NCBI GenBank assembly: GCA_046050465.1 | Contig: JBJOPS010000031.1 | Span: 1 to 64,000, forward strand | From: Egaibacter sp046050465 | Lineage (GTDB): Bacteria > Pseudomonadota > Gammaproteobacteria > Burkholderiales > Burkholderiaceae_C | Direction of reading: 5' to 3' | DNA: 64,000 nucleotides | Part shown: piece after piece, positions 6,933-15,899 of the stretch | Layout of the letters: every line of letters starts with the position of its first letter | Numbering within the stretch: the first letter of the stretch is position 1 | Made by a program: the position numbers and the translations under genes | Notes under the pieces: generated by a model | Database searches by the model: none | Seen by the model: only the letters and a program-made list of their open reading frames with translations | Told to the model about the DNA's origin: nothing

Positions 6933-8732
6933 TCAGAGATCTTCACTGCCCAGCAGCATTTCCGTGATGCCCATGCCGGCCTTCACCATCGGGAACACAT
7001 TCTCGGTGGGGTCGGTGCGGAAATCCATGAACACGGTGCGGTCCTTCAGTTTACGCGCTTCGCGCAAGGCGCCTTCCACATCACCCGGCTTTTCGATCAA
7101 CATGCCAACGTGCCCATAGGCTTCGGCCAGCTTCACGAAATTGGGCAGTGCATCCATGTAGCTGTGGCTGTAGCGGCCTTCGTAATCAATTTCCTGCCAC
7201 TGGCGAACCATGCCCAGGTAGCGGTTGTTCAGCGCCACGATCTTGATGGGTGTGTTGTATTGCAGGCAGGTTGAGAGCTCCTGAATGCACATCTGCACCG
7301 AGCCTTCGCCGGTAACGCAAAACACCTCGGCCTCCGGCTTGGCCAGTTTGATGCCCATGGCGTACGGAATGCCCACACCCATGGTGCCCAGACCGCCGGA
7401 GTTGATCCAGCGACGGGGCTCGTCAAACCGGTAGTACTGCGCCGCCCACATCTGGTGCTGGCCCACGTCGGAGGTGATGTAGGTTTCTACATCCTTCGTC
7501 ATGTTCCAGAGGGTCTCCACCACGTACTGCGGCTTGATCACATCGCCCTTGCCGTGGTCGTACTTCAGGCAATTGGTCTTGCGCCAGCCTTCAATCGTGT
7601 CCCACCAGGCGCCCAGCGCACTGGCATCCGGCCTGGTGGCACTTTCCTTGATCATGGCAATCATCTCCAGCAGCACGTCTTTCACGTCGCCGACGATGGG
7701 GATATCCACCTTGACGCGCTTGGAGATGCTGGAGGGATCGATATCGATGTGAATGATCTTGCGTTCGTTCTGCGCGAAGTGCTTGGGGTTACCAATCACC
7801 CGGTCGTCAAAACGCGCACCGACGGCCAGCAGCACATCGCAGTTTTGCATGGCGTTGTTGGCTTGCACCGTGCCGTGCATGCCCAGCATGCCCAGGAACT
7901 TCGCAGAGCTGGCCGGGTAGGCACCCAGACCCATCAGGGTGTTGGTGCAGGGGTAGCCCAGCATGTCAACCAGTGTGCGCAACTCGTTGGAGGCATTGCT
8001 CAGCAGCACACCGCCACCGGTATAAATATAGGGACGCTTGGCCGCCAATAGCAGTTGTAAAGCCTTGCGAATCTGCCCGCCATGCCCCTTTCGAACCGGG
8101 TTGTAGGAACGCATCTCGACCGTCACGGGGTAACCGGCATAAGGCGTCTTCTTGAATGACACGTCTTTCGGAATGTCCACCACCACCGGGCCGGGACGGC
8201 CGCTGCGGGCAATGTGAAAGGCTTTTTTCATCACGTCGGCCAGGTCACGCACATCCTTCACCAGGAAATTGTGTTTGACGATGGGGCGCGTGATGCCGAC
8301 GGTGTCGCACTCCTGGAAGGCATCCAGACCAATGGCGTGGGTGGGCACCTGCCCGGTCACGATCACCATGGGAATGCTGTCCATGTAGGCGGTGGCAATG
8401 CCGGTAACAGCGTTGGTCACACCCGGGCCGGAGGTGACCAGTGCTACGCCGACGTCGCCCGTAGCGCGGGCATAGCCGTCCGCCGCATGCACAGCCGCCT
8501 GTTCATGGCGAACCAGAACGTGCTGAATGGTGTCCTGCTTGTAGAAAGCGTCGTAAATGTGGAGCACCGCACCACCGGGGTAACCCCAGATGTACTTGAC
8601 GCCTTCGGCCTGCAGGGCTTTGACGAGAATCTCGGCACCGCGCAACTCGGGATGCAGGGTAGTTGTGGCTGATGTTTTGGCTGCAGACGCAACTGCTGCG
8701 GCCGAAGCGATTTCGGCTTTTGAAATTTCCAT
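6933..8732 (-). CDS. ilvB: acetolactate synthase large subunit
   Basis: This ThDP/FAD enzyme condenses pyruvate with pyruvate or 2-ketobutyrate in branched-chain amino acid synthesis. The 599 residues hold the N-terminal pyrimidine-binding domain (catalytic Glu in VLVRHEQAAVHAADGYARAT), the central FAD domain and the C-terminal pyrophosphate domain. The metal-binding motif reads GEGSVQMCIQEL, with GEG in place of the usual GDG, which I recall as normal for Burkholderiales. An Ala/Ser/Thr-rich extension of about 27 residues precedes the catalytic core. Adjacency to ilvH marks it as the biosynthetic, valine-regulated form. Confidence 0.96.
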   Translation of the reverse strand: MEISKAEIASAAAVASAAKTSATTTLHPELRGAEILVKALQAEGVKYIWGYPGGAVLHIYDAFYKQDTIQHVLVRHEQAAVHAADGYARATGDVGVALVTSGPGVTNAVTGIATAYMDSIPMVIVTGQVPTHAIGLDAFQECDTVGITRPIVKHNFLVKDVRDLADVMKKAFHIARSGRPGPVVVDIPKDVSFKKTPYAGYPVTVEMRSYNPVRKGHGGQIRKALQLLLAAKRPYIYTGGGVLLSNASNELRTLVDMLGYPCTNTLMGLGAYPASSAKFLGMLGMHGTVQANNAMQNCDVLLAVGARFDDRVIGNPKHFAQNERKIIHIDIDPSSISKRVKVDIPIVGDVKDVLLEMIAMIKESATRPDASALGAWWDTIEGWRKTNCLKYDHGKGDVIKPQYVVETLWNMTKDVETYITSDVGQHQMWAAQYYRFDEPRRWINSGGLGTMGVGIPYAMGIKLAKPEAEVFCVTGEGSVQMCIQELSTCLQYNTPIKIVALNNRYLGMVRQWQEIDYEGRYSHSYMDALPNFVKLAEAYGHVGMLIEKPGDVEGALREARKLKDRTVFMDFRTDPTENVFPMVKAGMGITEMLLGSEDL

Positions 8733-8964
8733 GATGAACCTTTGTGAATTTCTCTAACGAAAAACCTTGGGTGCTTCTTCACAAACTCTTTTGGAACCGT
8801 GTCGAAACTTGAGGCCAAAGACATAAGCGCAGAGAGTGTTGCGCCGGACTTTGACCCGTTTGCCTTTTGAGGAGCAACCCGCATTATCGCACTGCAGCAA
8901 ATCAAAAGCGAGGGGCAGCCGGAAAATTATCCCGGCACTGATGCCATAATTCGCGCCAAACGAG

Positions 8965-9603
8965 GTGGCGGCTCACCCAAAGCTCCTTGCAAAGCGGAAA
9001 ACTCTTACATCAACCGGCCCCAGTGGCACGTCTGTCTTGGCAACTGAACAGGAACTCTCCGACTTCTTGAAAAGCGTTGAAAAACGTGCTTTCAAGCGTT
9101 CGATGTACCACGTACGCAACGAGGAATCGGCGCTGGATATTGTGCAGGACAGCATGATGAAGCTGGCCGAGCACTATGGCCACAAGCCGTCAGCCGAGCT
9201 CCCCATGCTGTTTCAGCGGATTTTGACCAACTGCACGCTGGACTGGTTTCGGCGCCAAAAGACCCGAAATGCCCTGTTTTCGAACATGAGTGACTTCGAA
9301 TCCCCCGGCGAAGACGGGGAATTCGATCTGCTGGAAACTTTAAACGTCCAAAGTAACTCAGAACAGACCGAAAGTGCGCAAAGTGCCACGGAGCGGGCGC
9401 AGGTTTTCAGGGAAATCGAAGCCGAAATCCAGGAATTGCCAGGCCGTCAACGAGAAGCTTTCCTCATGCGTTATTGGGAGGAACTGGACGTGGCCGAAAC
9501 GGCTGCGGCCATGGGTTGCTCTGAAGGCAGCGTCAAAACGCACTGCTCCCGGGCAGTCCAGGCTCTTAGCAAGGCATTGAGAGCCAAGGGAATCACACTA
9601 TGA
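8965..9603 (+). CDS. ECF-type RNA polymerase sigma factor
   Basis: The 212-residue product has sigma-70 region 2 (LDIVQDSMMKLAEHY, then a region 2.3/2.4-like LDWFRRQKTRNALFS) and region 4 (LPGRQREAFLMRYWEELDVAETAAAMGCSEGSVKTHCSRAVQALSKAL; the recognition helix is SEGSVKTHCSRA). There is no region 1.1 or 3, which is the extracytoplasmic-function layout. The start chosen is GTG at 8965; internal alternatives exist about 20 codons in. It overlaps the next gene by ATGA, which suggests co-regulation with the DUF3619 membrane protein, a possible anti-sigma factor. It is divergent from ilvB across 232 bases. Confidence 0.88.
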   Translation: MAAHPKLLAKRKTLTSTGPSGTSVLATEQELSDFLKSVEKRAFKRSMYHVRNEESALDIVQDSMMKLAEHYGHKPSAELPMLFQRILTNCTLDWFRRQKTRNALFSNMSDFESPGEDGEFDLLETLNVQSNSEQTESAQSATERAQVFREIEAEIQELPGRQREAFLMRYWEELDVAETAAAMGCSEGSVKTHCSRAVQALSKALRAKGITL

Positions 9604-10028
9604 CGAATTCGTATCAAAACCAAATAGACATTCAGCAAGATCGATACGGCCTTCAAGTAGCCGCCCGGCTGAGTGCGGGTACTCAAGGCCTGCCTCATGA
9701 CATTTCCGAGCGCCTGCGCGCGTCCCGCTACCAGGCGCTGGCCAAGCGCAAGATCGAGAAAACACAAACTGCTGCTTCCGTAGCAGGTTCCGCCTCCCTG
9801 ACCTACGGCGATGAGGGACTGAACTTCTGGAGCACCATTGCCTCTGCCCTGCCACTGATCGCCCTGGCTATTGGTTTGTTCACCATCAGCGCCATTCAGG
9901 ACGACGATACGGCCCGTGAAATTGCCAATGTGGACACCGCCCTGTTAACCGACGATTTGCCGCCTGAGGCCTATGCCGACCCCGGTTTTCTGCAGTTCGT
10001 CAAGTCTGGCCAGAATCTGGGGCAGTAA
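9600..10028 (+). CDS. DUF3619 membrane protein, possible anti-sigma partner
   Basis: The 142-residue protein has a basic, helical cytoplasmic N-terminal half (LPHDISERLRASRYQALAKRK), one membrane helix (about residues 78-97, IASALPLIALAIGLFTISAI) and an acidic C-terminal tail with DDLPPEAYADPGF. I recognise the DUF3619 family, which typically sits next to an ECF sigma gene in Burkholderiales. The ATGA overlap with the sigma gene and the anti-sigma-like topology (soluble helix, one TM) suggest control of that sigma factor, but this is inference. Confidence 0.75.
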   Translation: MTNSYQNQIDIQQDRYGLQVAARLSAGTQGLPHDISERLRASRYQALAKRKIEKTQTAASVAGSASLTYGDEGLNFWSTIASALPLIALAIGLFTISAIQDDDTAREIANVDTALLTDDLPPEAYADPGFLQFVKSGQNLGQ

Positions 10029-10042
10029 GCCTTTCCAGCCCT

Positions 10043-10705
10043 ATGCAAACAGCAAACCCCAATTTCATGCAAACCGCACTGACCTGCCGTGTGCTGCTGA
10101 ACGCGACGGTCATCGTGGTCGGTGTGCTGGGGATGGCTTTGTCCAGCTCGCATGTCATGGCGCAGCCGACATCAGGCGTCGGCCTGAACGCTTCCGCAGG
10201 GCCAGGCTGGTCTGAATTGGGTTCTGCACAACAGGCAGCACTCAAGCCCCTGGCCGGTAGCTGGTCCGGCATCAGCGAGGCGCAAAAGCGCAAATGGATC
10301 GCGCTGTCGCAGAATTACCCGTCCCTGCCACCCGCTGAACAGGCCAAACTGCACAGCCGCATGGACACATGGGCCAGCTTGAGCATCACGCAACGCAACC
10401 AGGCGCGCCTGAATTTTGCCGAAACCAAGCAGCTTTCTTCCGATCAAAAGCAGTCGAAGTGGGCAGCCTATCAGGCTTTAACCCCTCAGGAAAAGCAAAA
10501 ACTCGCCACAGGGTCGCCGGCTACGCCTGCTGGCGCGGCTATTGCAATTACCCCTGTACCCAGGCAAAAACTGGCCGATGTACCACCATCGCGCTCTGAT
10601 TTGAAGGGTCAACAGCTGTCCCGAGCACAGAAATCTGGCAAAAATGCCAATGCATTGACCCTGATGGACCAACCGCCCGTGCTCCCTTTGCATCAGCAAC
10701 CCTGA
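10043..10705 (+). CDS. DUF3106 secreted protein
   Basis: The 220-residue product has an N-terminal hydrophobic segment (about residues 15-40, ending HVMAQP) that is probably a signal peptide. A DUF3106 helical repeat region follows, rich in W and Q/K: WSELGSAQQAALKPLAGSW, KRKWIALSQNYPSLPPAEQ and SKWAAYQALTPQEKQKLA. The pattern resembles LTXXQ/CpxP-like periplasmic sensors, so it may detect envelope stress for the neighbouring sigma factor. It is encoded 14 bases after the DUF3619 gene in the same unit. The C-terminus is low-complexity. Function is not established. Confidence 0.72.
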   Translation: MQTANPNFMQTALTCRVLLNATVIVVGVLGMALSSSHVMAQPTSGVGLNASAGPGWSELGSAQQAALKPLAGSWSGISEAQKRKWIALSQNYPSLPPAEQAKLHSRMDTWASLSITQRNQARLNFAETKQLSSDQKQSKWAAYQALTPQEKQKLATGSPATPAGAAIAITPVPRQKLADVPPSRSDLKGQQLSRAQKSGKNANALTLMDQPPVLPLHQQP

Positions 10706-10716
10706 GTCACCTGTCA

Positions 10717-11265
10717 ATGGTAAAAAATGCCAAGCCATTTTCGGCCTCAGCCCTCGCCAATATTGGGTCTCAAGCTCCTGAATTAATAGCACCATCACTG
10801 CCCCGGCGGATGGCCTGCTGGTTTTACGAGGGCATGCTGATGTTCGGCGTGGTTTTCATCTCTGGCTATCTTTTCAGCACACTCAGCCAGACCCGCCACG
10901 CGCTGGACAACCGCCACGGGCTGCAGGCGTTTCTTTTTGTGGTGTTTGGCATCTATTTCACATGGTTCTGGGCCAAGGGCCAAACGCTGGCCATGAAAAC
11001 CTGGAACATCCGGCTGGTGGACGCCACGGGTCAACCGGTAACCCAGGCGCGCGCCCTGGTGCGTTACATCCTGAGCTGGCTGTGGTTCCTGCCAGCTCTG
11101 GGAGCGGTTGCGCCCTTCAAGCTGTCCGGCGGTGAAACGGGTGTCATTCTGGCGGGCTGGGTCGCCGTCTGGATGTTGCTAAGCCGATTCCACCCGCTGC
11201 AGCAGTTCTGGCACGATGCGCTGGCCGGTACCCGGTTGGTGAATTCGCCACCCTTGAGCCGATAA
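10717..11265 (+). CDS. RDD-family membrane protein
   Basis: This 182-residue protein has four to five predicted membrane helices and the RDD family features: an early PSLPRRMACWFYEG (Arg, then an acidic position in helix 1) and MKTWNIRLVDATGQPVTQARAL, the hallmark loop. RDD proteins are small inner-membrane proteins, some linked to Na+/H+ exchange. It is the fourth gene of the sigma/DUF3619/DUF3106 unit, only 11 bases after its neighbour. Nothing more specific can be claimed. Confidence 0.78.
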   Translation: MVKNAKPFSASALANIGSQAPELIAPSLPRRMACWFYEGMLMFGVVFISGYLFSTLSQTRHALDNRHGLQAFLFVVFGIYFTWFWAKGQTLAMKTWNIRLVDATGQPVTQARALVRYILSWLWFLPALGAVAPFKLSGGETGVILAGWVAVWMLLSRFHPLQQFWHDALAGTRLVNSPPLSR

Positions 11266-11350
11266 AACGACCTTTTGGCACGCTACGGCCGTAGTCAGGG
11301 GCCTGTAACACCAGTGCAAATGCCGAAATTCATGCGCGACAATCTCGGCC

Positions 11351-11764
11351 ATGACCGCTTCCACGCCCAACCCTCAGGCCACAGAGCCTGCGAATGCCCA
11401 GAAATCACGAACCGGCTTGAGCCGCGTCTGGCACGCTGGCGGCTATTCGTGGGCCGGTTTGCGCGCAGGCTGGGGAGAAACCGCCTTCCGCCAGGAAGCG
11501 CTGGCCGCCATGGTGCTCATTCCCCTGTCGTTCTGGGTAGGACGCAGCTGGGTCGAGACTGTCTTGCTGGCCGGTTCGGTCGTTTGCGTGATGGTGGTGG
11601 AGCTGCTCAACACGGGCATCGAGACCGCGATTGACCGCATCGGCCCGGAATGGCACGACCTCTCCAAACGCGCCAAGGACATGGGTAGCGCCGCCGTATT
11701 GCTGAGTTTGCTGTTGTGTGCCGGTATCTGGATCACGGCGATGTTTCAGCGCTGGGGAGCTTGA
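11351..11764 (+). CDS. dgkA: diacylglycerol kinase
   Basis: DgkA phosphorylates diacylglycerol released during membrane-derived oligosaccharide or phosphoethanolamine transfer. The 137-residue product is slightly longer than the roughly 120 residues typical, because of a polar N-terminal extension. It has the hallmark catalytic stretch VVELLNTGIETAIDRI, followed by KRAKDMGSAAVLLSLLL, and three membrane helices. It lies one base upstream of the LOG-family gene, so the two are probably co-transcribed. Confidence 0.93.
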   Translation: MTASTPNPQATEPANAQKSRTGLSRVWHAGGYSWAGLRAGWGETAFRQEALAAMVLIPLSFWVGRSWVETVLLAGSVVCVMVVELLNTGIETAIDRIGPEWHDLSKRAKDMGSAAVLLSLLLCAGIWITAMFQRWGA

Positions 11765-11765
11765 G

Positions 11766-12371
11766 GTGACTGCTTTGAAGACTTTTCCCGATCCTGCTTT
11801 TTCAGTCTGCGTGTACTGCGGCTCCAAACCCGGCGCACAACCCGAATTTGCGCAGGCTGCGGCTGCGGTGGGCCACTGGATTGGCGAACACGGCGGTCAG
11901 CTGGTCTATGGTGGCGGTAAAGGTGGCCTGATGGGCATTGTGGCCAACGCCACACTAAAGGCGGGTGGCCGGGTGATCGGCATCATCCCGCAGGCGCTGG
12001 TCGAAAAGGAATGGGCGCACCATGACTGCACCGAGCTGCACATCGTAGACACCATGCATGAGCGCAAACGCATGATGGCCGAGCATGCCGACGTGTTTCT
12101 GGCACTGCCCGGCGGAATCGGCACGTTTGAAGAATTTTTTGAGGTGTGGACCTGGCGCCAGCTCGGCTACCACGATAAACCGGTGGGTTTGCTCAACACC
12201 GCCGGTTATTACGACGGACTGCTGGGCTTTTTGCAGTCCACCATCACCCAGGGGTTTCTGGGCGACTGGCAGATGAGCCTGATTCAGAGTGGCACCAGCC
12301 CGGCGGAGTTGTTGGAGGAACTGGTGCAGGCGGCAGGCACATCACCCGCGCCGCGGCTGGACGCCCTCTAG
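11766..12371 (+). CDS. LOG-family (TIGR00730) nucleotide phosphoribohydrolase-like protein
   Basis: LOG-family enzymes hydrolyse the N-glycosidic bond of nucleoside 5'-monophosphates such as AMP or cytokinin ribotides. The product shows the Rossmann-type motifs VYCGSKPG, GGGKGGLMG and PGGIGTFEEFFEVW (PGGxGTxxE, the catalytic signature). The start is taken as GTG at 11766, which has GGAGCTTGAG just upstream and gives 201 residues; an ATG at 11718 would add 16 atypical residues overlapping dgkA. The physiological substrate in this bacterium is unknown. Confidence 0.88.
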   Translation: MTALKTFPDPAFSVCVYCGSKPGAQPEFAQAAAAVGHWIGEHGGQLVYGGGKGGLMGIVANATLKAGGRVIGIIPQALVEKEWAHHDCTELHIVDTMHERKRMMAEHADVFLALPGGIGTFEEFFEVWTWRQLGYHDKPVGLLNTAGYYDGLLGFLQSTITQGFLGDWQMSLIQSGTSPAELLEELVQAAGTSPAPRLDAL

Positions 12372-12381
12372 ACGCACCTTT

Positions 12382-12720
12382 TTAAACGGCGGTTTCGTCC
12401 TCTTCACCGGTGCGGATACGCACTACCCGCTCCACGGCGGTGACAAAAATCTTGCCATCGCCAATTTTGCCGGTGCGTGCGGCCTTGACAATGGCATCCA
12501 CGCAGCGGTCCACGTCTCCGGTTTTCACAACCACTTCCACCTTCACCTTGGGCAGAAAATCCACCACGTATTCGGCGCCGCGGTACAGCTCAGTGTGCCC
12601 TTTCTGGCGGCCAAAACCCTTGACTTCGGTCACGGTCAGCCCGGTGACGCCACATTCAGCGAGGGCTTCACGCACCTCTTCCAGTTTGAAGGGTTTGACG
12701 ATGGCGGTGATTTGTTTCAT
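12382..12720 (-). CDS. glnB: nitrogen regulatory protein P-II
   Basis: PII trimers sense 2-oxoglutarate and ATP/ADP and control nitrogen assimilation. The 112-residue product has the start MKQITAIVKPFKLEEVREAL and the T-loop GRQKGHTELYRGAEYVVDFL with the uridylylation Tyr-51. The B-loop reads TGKIGDGKIFV. Immediately upstream on the same strand (27 bases) is nadE, so the two are likely one transcription unit; an NAD-synthetase/PII pairing is common in Betaproteobacteria. I cannot separate GlnB from GlnK on sequence; the absence of amtB next to it favours GlnB. Confidence 0.93.
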   Translation of the reverse strand: MKQITAIVKPFKLEEVREALAECGVTGLTVTEVKGFGRQKGHTELYRGAEYVVDFLPKVKVEVVVKTGDVDRCVDAIVKAARTGKIGDGKIFVTAVERVVRIRTGEEDETAV

Positions 12721-12747
12721 GTGTTTCCTCTGTTTTATGCGCGAAAT

Positions 12748-14424
12748 TTACTGGCGAAATTTATTGGTTATAGGATAGCGCCAATCCTTGCCGAAACTGC
12801 GGTGGGTTACCCGAATGCCGATGGGCGCCTGCCGACGCTTGTATTCGTTGATCTTGATCAGGCGGGTCACCCGCTCCACATCGGCCCGTTCGAACCCGTC
12901 GGCCAGCAGGGAATCGATGCTTTCGTCGTTTTCCATGTAGTGCTCCAGAATCGCGTCCAGCACGTCATAAGGTGGCAGGCTGTCCTGGTCTTTCTGGTCC
13001 GGGCGCAGCTCGGCGCTGGGTGGCCGGGTGATGATGCGCTCGGGGATCGGGTTGCTGCCCGCGCCATACGGGTCATGCTGGTTGCGCCAGTTCGCCAGCC
13101 GGAACACCGTGGTTTTGGCCAGGTCCTTGATGGCGGCAAAACCCCCGGCCATGTCGCCATACAGCGTGCAATAACCGGTGGCCAGCTCACTCTTGTTGCC
13201 GGTGGTCAGCACGATGGAGCCGAATTTGTTGGAGAGCGCCATCAGCAGCGTGCCGCGGATGCGCGCCTGGATGTTTTCCTCGGTCGTGTCTTCCTTGAGC
13301 CCCTTGAATTCACCAGCCAGCGAGGCTTTGAAGGCTTCAAACTCGGGCACGATGGAAATTTCGTCATACCGCACGCCCAGTCGGGCGGCCATCTCGCGGG
13401 CGTCAATCCAGCTGATGTCGGCCGTGTAGGGCGAGGGCATCATCACGGTGCGCACGCGGTCTTTGCCCAGCGCATCCACAGCAATGGCCAGCACCAGCGC
13501 GGAATCAATGCCGCCAGAGAGCCCCAACAGCGCACCGGGGAAGCCGTTTTTGCCCAGATAGTCGCGCACCCCCAGCACCAGTGCGTCCCACAGGTCGGCG
13601 TCGGCTGAGCGCTCGGGTTCGATGCTAGCTACTATTTTGATAGCTGTCTGCGAACGCTCCACGAGGGCTGGAAACAGTTTTTCTTCAAAACTCGGGGCAC
13701 GGCCAGCCAGCGAACCGTCGCCATTCAACGCAAACGAGTGGCCTTCAAACACCACCTCGTCCTGCCCGCCCACCAGGTGCGCATAAACCATCGGCAAACC
13801 GGTGGCCAGCACCCGTTCGCGCATGGTGTTTTCGCGCTCATAGCCCTTGCCCACGTGAAAAGGGGAGGCGTTGATGACAGCCAGCAGCTCGGCCCCAGCC
13901 TCCTCGGCCAGCCGCGCAGGCTCTTCGTACCAGGCGTCTTCGCAGATCAGCAGCCCCACGGACACGCGGTCGGCGCCCTCGCCGGCCTGAAACACGCAAG
14001 TGCCCTTGCCGGGCGTGAAATAACGGCGCTCGTCGAACACCTGGTAGTTGGGCAGCTCGCGCTTGGCGTAGGTTTCCAGCACGCGGCCCTCGGAAATCAC
14101 GCTGGCGGCGTTGAACCGGTGCTGCACCGCCGTGCTTTTGGTGCGGTTGTCGCCCCCCGTGGGGTGGCCCACCACCACAACCATGCCTTTTAACCCTGCC
14201 AGCTCACGCACCACCGTTTTCACGGCATCATCGCAGGCAGTGATGAAGGCGGGGCGCAAAAACAGGTCTTCGGCGGCGTAACCGCAAATGGACAGTTCGG
14301 GGGTCAGCAACAGGCGGGCACCATCGGCGTAGGCTGATCGGGCTGCATCGATGATTTTTTGCGCATTGCCGGCGAGGTCGCCCACGACAAAATTGAGCTG
14401 GGCAACACAGATTTTGAGAGTCAT
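12748..14424 (-). CDS. nadE: glutamine-dependent NAD+ synthetase
   Basis: NadE amidates nicotinate adenine dinucleotide to NAD+ using glutamine. The 558-residue product has an N-terminal nitrilase-type amidase (catalytic Cys in VGLLICEDAWYEEP, Glu in LLLTPELSICGY) and a C-terminal ATP-pyrophosphatase domain (GLSGGIDSALVLAIAVDALG). Between the two domains lies RSQTAIKIVASIEPE, encoded by an inverted copy of the dispersed hairpin repeat (13623-13675), so the linker has been expanded without breaking the frame. The start codon overlaps that of the divergent acyltransferase gene in the palindrome TCATGA. glnB follows on the same strand. Confidence 0.95.
   Translation of the reverse strand: MTLKICVAQLNFVVGDLAGNAQKIIDAARSAYADGARLLLTPELSICGYAAEDLFLRPAFITACDDAVKTVVRELAGLKGMVVVVGHPTGGDNRTKSTAVQHRFNAASVISEGRVLETYAKRELPNYQVFDERRYFTPGKGTCVFQAGEGADRVSVGLLICEDAWYEEPARLAEEAGAELLAVINASPFHVGKGYERENTMRERVLATGLPMVYAHLVGGQDEVVFEGHSFALNGDGSLAGRAPSFEEKLFPALVERSQTAIKIVASIEPERSADADLWDALVLGVRDYLGKNGFPGALLGLSGGIDSALVLAIAVDALGKDRVRTVMMPSPYTADISWIDAREMAARLGVRYDEISIVPEFEAFKASLAGEFKGLKEDTTEENIQARIRGTLLMALSNKFGSIVLTTGNKSELATGYCTLYGDMAGGFAAIKDLAKTTVFRLANWRNQHDPYGAGSNPIPERIITRPPSAELRPDQKDQDSLPPYDVLDAILEHYMENDESIDSLLADGFERADVERVTRLIKINEYKRRQAPIGIRVTHRSFGKDWRYPITNKFRQ
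13623..13675 (+). repeat. dispersed hairpin repeat, copy 4 (inside nadE)
   Basis: The hairpin half GCTACTATTTTGATAGC is followed by CGAACGCTCCACGAGGGCTG. It lies in the interdomain linker of nadE, antisense to the gene, and is read through in frame. Confidence 0.72.
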
Positions 14425-15820
14425 GAAAACACTGGATACCGTTAAGGCTGGGGGTGAGAATGATTATGTCATTCGCGTGCTGGATTCGCCGCTGGAGGTA
14501 CCAGCAGCGCAGTGGAACGCGCTGCTGTGGCTGCAGCCCGATGCCAACCCCTTCATGCGCCACGAATACCTGGCCGCCCTGCACGAGAGCGGCAGTGCGA
14601 CCCCCAAGACGGGCTGGACGCCGCGATTCGTCACGCTGTGGCAAAAAGGCACTACCAGTCCTGATGCTGAACTGGTCGCCGCCTGCGCCCTGTATCTGAA
14701 AGACCACTCCTACGGCGAGTACGTGTTTGACCACGCCTGGGCCAATGCCTACCACCAGCATGGCCTGGCCTATTACCCCAAGGCATTGATTGCGCCGCCT
14801 TTCACCCCCGTGCCGGGCGCACGGCTGCTGGCGATCAACGCAGCGACCCGGCTGGCGCTGGTGAAAGCACTGGTTCAGTGGTGTGGCGAGGAGGATTTGT
14901 CGTCGCTGCACCTGTTGTTTGCCAGCGATGTGGATGTCGCCGCCTGTGAGGATGCAGGCCTGATGCTTCGCCATAACGTGCAGTTCCACTGGAAGAATGT
15001 GGCCCCCACGCTTGTCGCTGCGCGTCCTTTGCTGCCCCCCGAGGGGGCTGAACTGGCTTGGGGCGGCCCGGCGCTGCGTTCGGCCCCCACGCCCGGCGCT
15101 GCGCCAGGCCCGGAGCGCCCCTTCTCCAGCTTCGACGACTTCCTCATGTCGCTCAGCCAGGACAAGCGCAAGAAAATCCGGCAGGAACGGCGCAAGGTGG
15201 CGGATGCGGGCGTCACCTTCCGCTGGTCGCTGGGCAAAGACATATCGTCTGCCGACTGGGATTTCTTCTATAGCTGCTACGAACGCACCTATTACGAACA
15301 CGGTAACGCGCCGTATCTGACCCGCGACTTCTTTCACCGCATGGCCGCCACCATGCCGGAGAACTGGCTGCTATTTGTTGGCGAGCGCGGCGGCGAGCCA
15401 ATTGCTACAAGTTTGATAGCTATCAATACAGATATGACAAGGGCTAATGGCACTTTTGATACTAAAAAAGAGCCAAAAACCACCCTGGAGCACGTGCCCG
15501 AACCAGCGCCGCAGCGTATCGCCTACGGCCGCTATTGGGGCGCCACCGAGCGGGTCGATTGCCTGCACTTTGAAGCCTGCTACTACCAGCCGCTGCAGTG
15601 GTGCATCGAGCACGGTTTCCAGCGTTTTGAAGGCGGGGCGCAGGGCGAGCACAAAATGGCCCGCGCGCTGCTGCCCGTGCGAACCAGCAGCGCTCACTGG
15701 CTAGCTGATCCAGTTTTTACCAACGCTGTGGATCGTTTTCTGGCGCGCGAAGAGACCGACATAGTCAGTTATTTGCACGTCTTGGCACAGCACACCCCAT
15801 TCAAGAAAAATCCGCTCTGA
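14423..15820 (+). CDS. COG3146 (DUF482) predicted acyltransferase with two repeat insertions
   Basis: COG3146 proteins are GNAT-fold predicted N-acyltransferases related to FemX/peptidoglycan-recycling enzymes; the substrate is not established. Conserved blocks here include DANPFMRHEYLAALHESG, the repeated KDHSYGEYVFDHAWANAY, and YYPKALIAPPFTPVPGARL near the middle. The 466 residues exceed the roughly 380-400 usual in this family. The excess is explained by two in-frame insertions: a GC-rich repeat (15008-15119, about 37 residues rich in Pro/Ala/Gly) and a dispersed hairpin repeat (15401-15460, ATSLIAINTDMTRANGTF). The start ATG overlaps the nadE start on the other strand. Confidence 0.82.
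   Translation: MKTLDTVKAGGENDYVIRVLDSPLEVPAAQWNALLWLQPDANPFMRHEYLAALHESGSATPKTGWTPRFVTLWQKGTTSPDAELVAACALYLKDHSYGEYVFDHAWANAYHQHGLAYYPKALIAPPFTPVPGARLLAINAATRLALVKALVQWCGEEDLSSLHLLFASDVDVAACEDAGLMLRHNVQFHWKNVAPTLVAARPLLPPEGAELAWGGPALRSAPTPGAAPGPERPFSSFDDFLMSLSQDKRKKIRQERRKVADAGVTFRWSLGKDISSADWDFFYSCYERTYYEHGNAPYLTRDFFHRMAATMPENWLLFVGERGGEPIATSLIAINTDMTRANGTFDTKKEPKTTLEHVPEPAPQRIAYGRYWGATERVDCLHFEACYYQPLQWCIEHGFQRFEGGAQGEHKMARALLPVRTSSAHWLADPVFTNAVDRFLAREETDIVSYLHVLAQHTPFKKNPL
15008..15119 (+). repeat. GC-rich Comamonadaceae-type repeat inside the acyltransferase gene
   Basis: The segment contains CCCCCCGAGGGGGCTG and then TTGGGGCGGCCCGGCGCTGC, a pattern I recall as a common GC-rich dispersed element in Comamonadaceae. 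It inserts a Pro/Ala/Gly-rich stretch into the protein without changing frame. Boundaries are approximate. Confidence 0.5.
15401..15460 (+). repeat. dispersed hairpin repeat, copy 5 (inside the acyltransferase gene)
   Basis: It begins ATTGCTACAAGTTTGATAGC and ends near GACAAGGGCTAATGGC. It is 60 bases long, a multiple of three, and is translated as an internal insertion of 20 residues. Confidence 0.75.
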
Positions 15821-15899
15821 ACAAGCCCATGGGAGGGCAGGCCTTGAGTTCGCACGCCACAAGTGTGAAAAGGTTCACAGCTGGTTGTGCAACTAAGTC

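Noticed and set aside
12289..13608. A 439-codon plus-strand open frame over glnB and nadE
   Set aside because: Its translation is His/Gly/Val-rich and unstructured, as typical of antisense frames of GC-rich genes; both genes on the other strand are certain.
14228..15337. A 369-codon minus-strand open frame across the nadE start and the acyltransferase gene
   Set aside because: It is antisense to two recognisable proteins and has no motif of its own.
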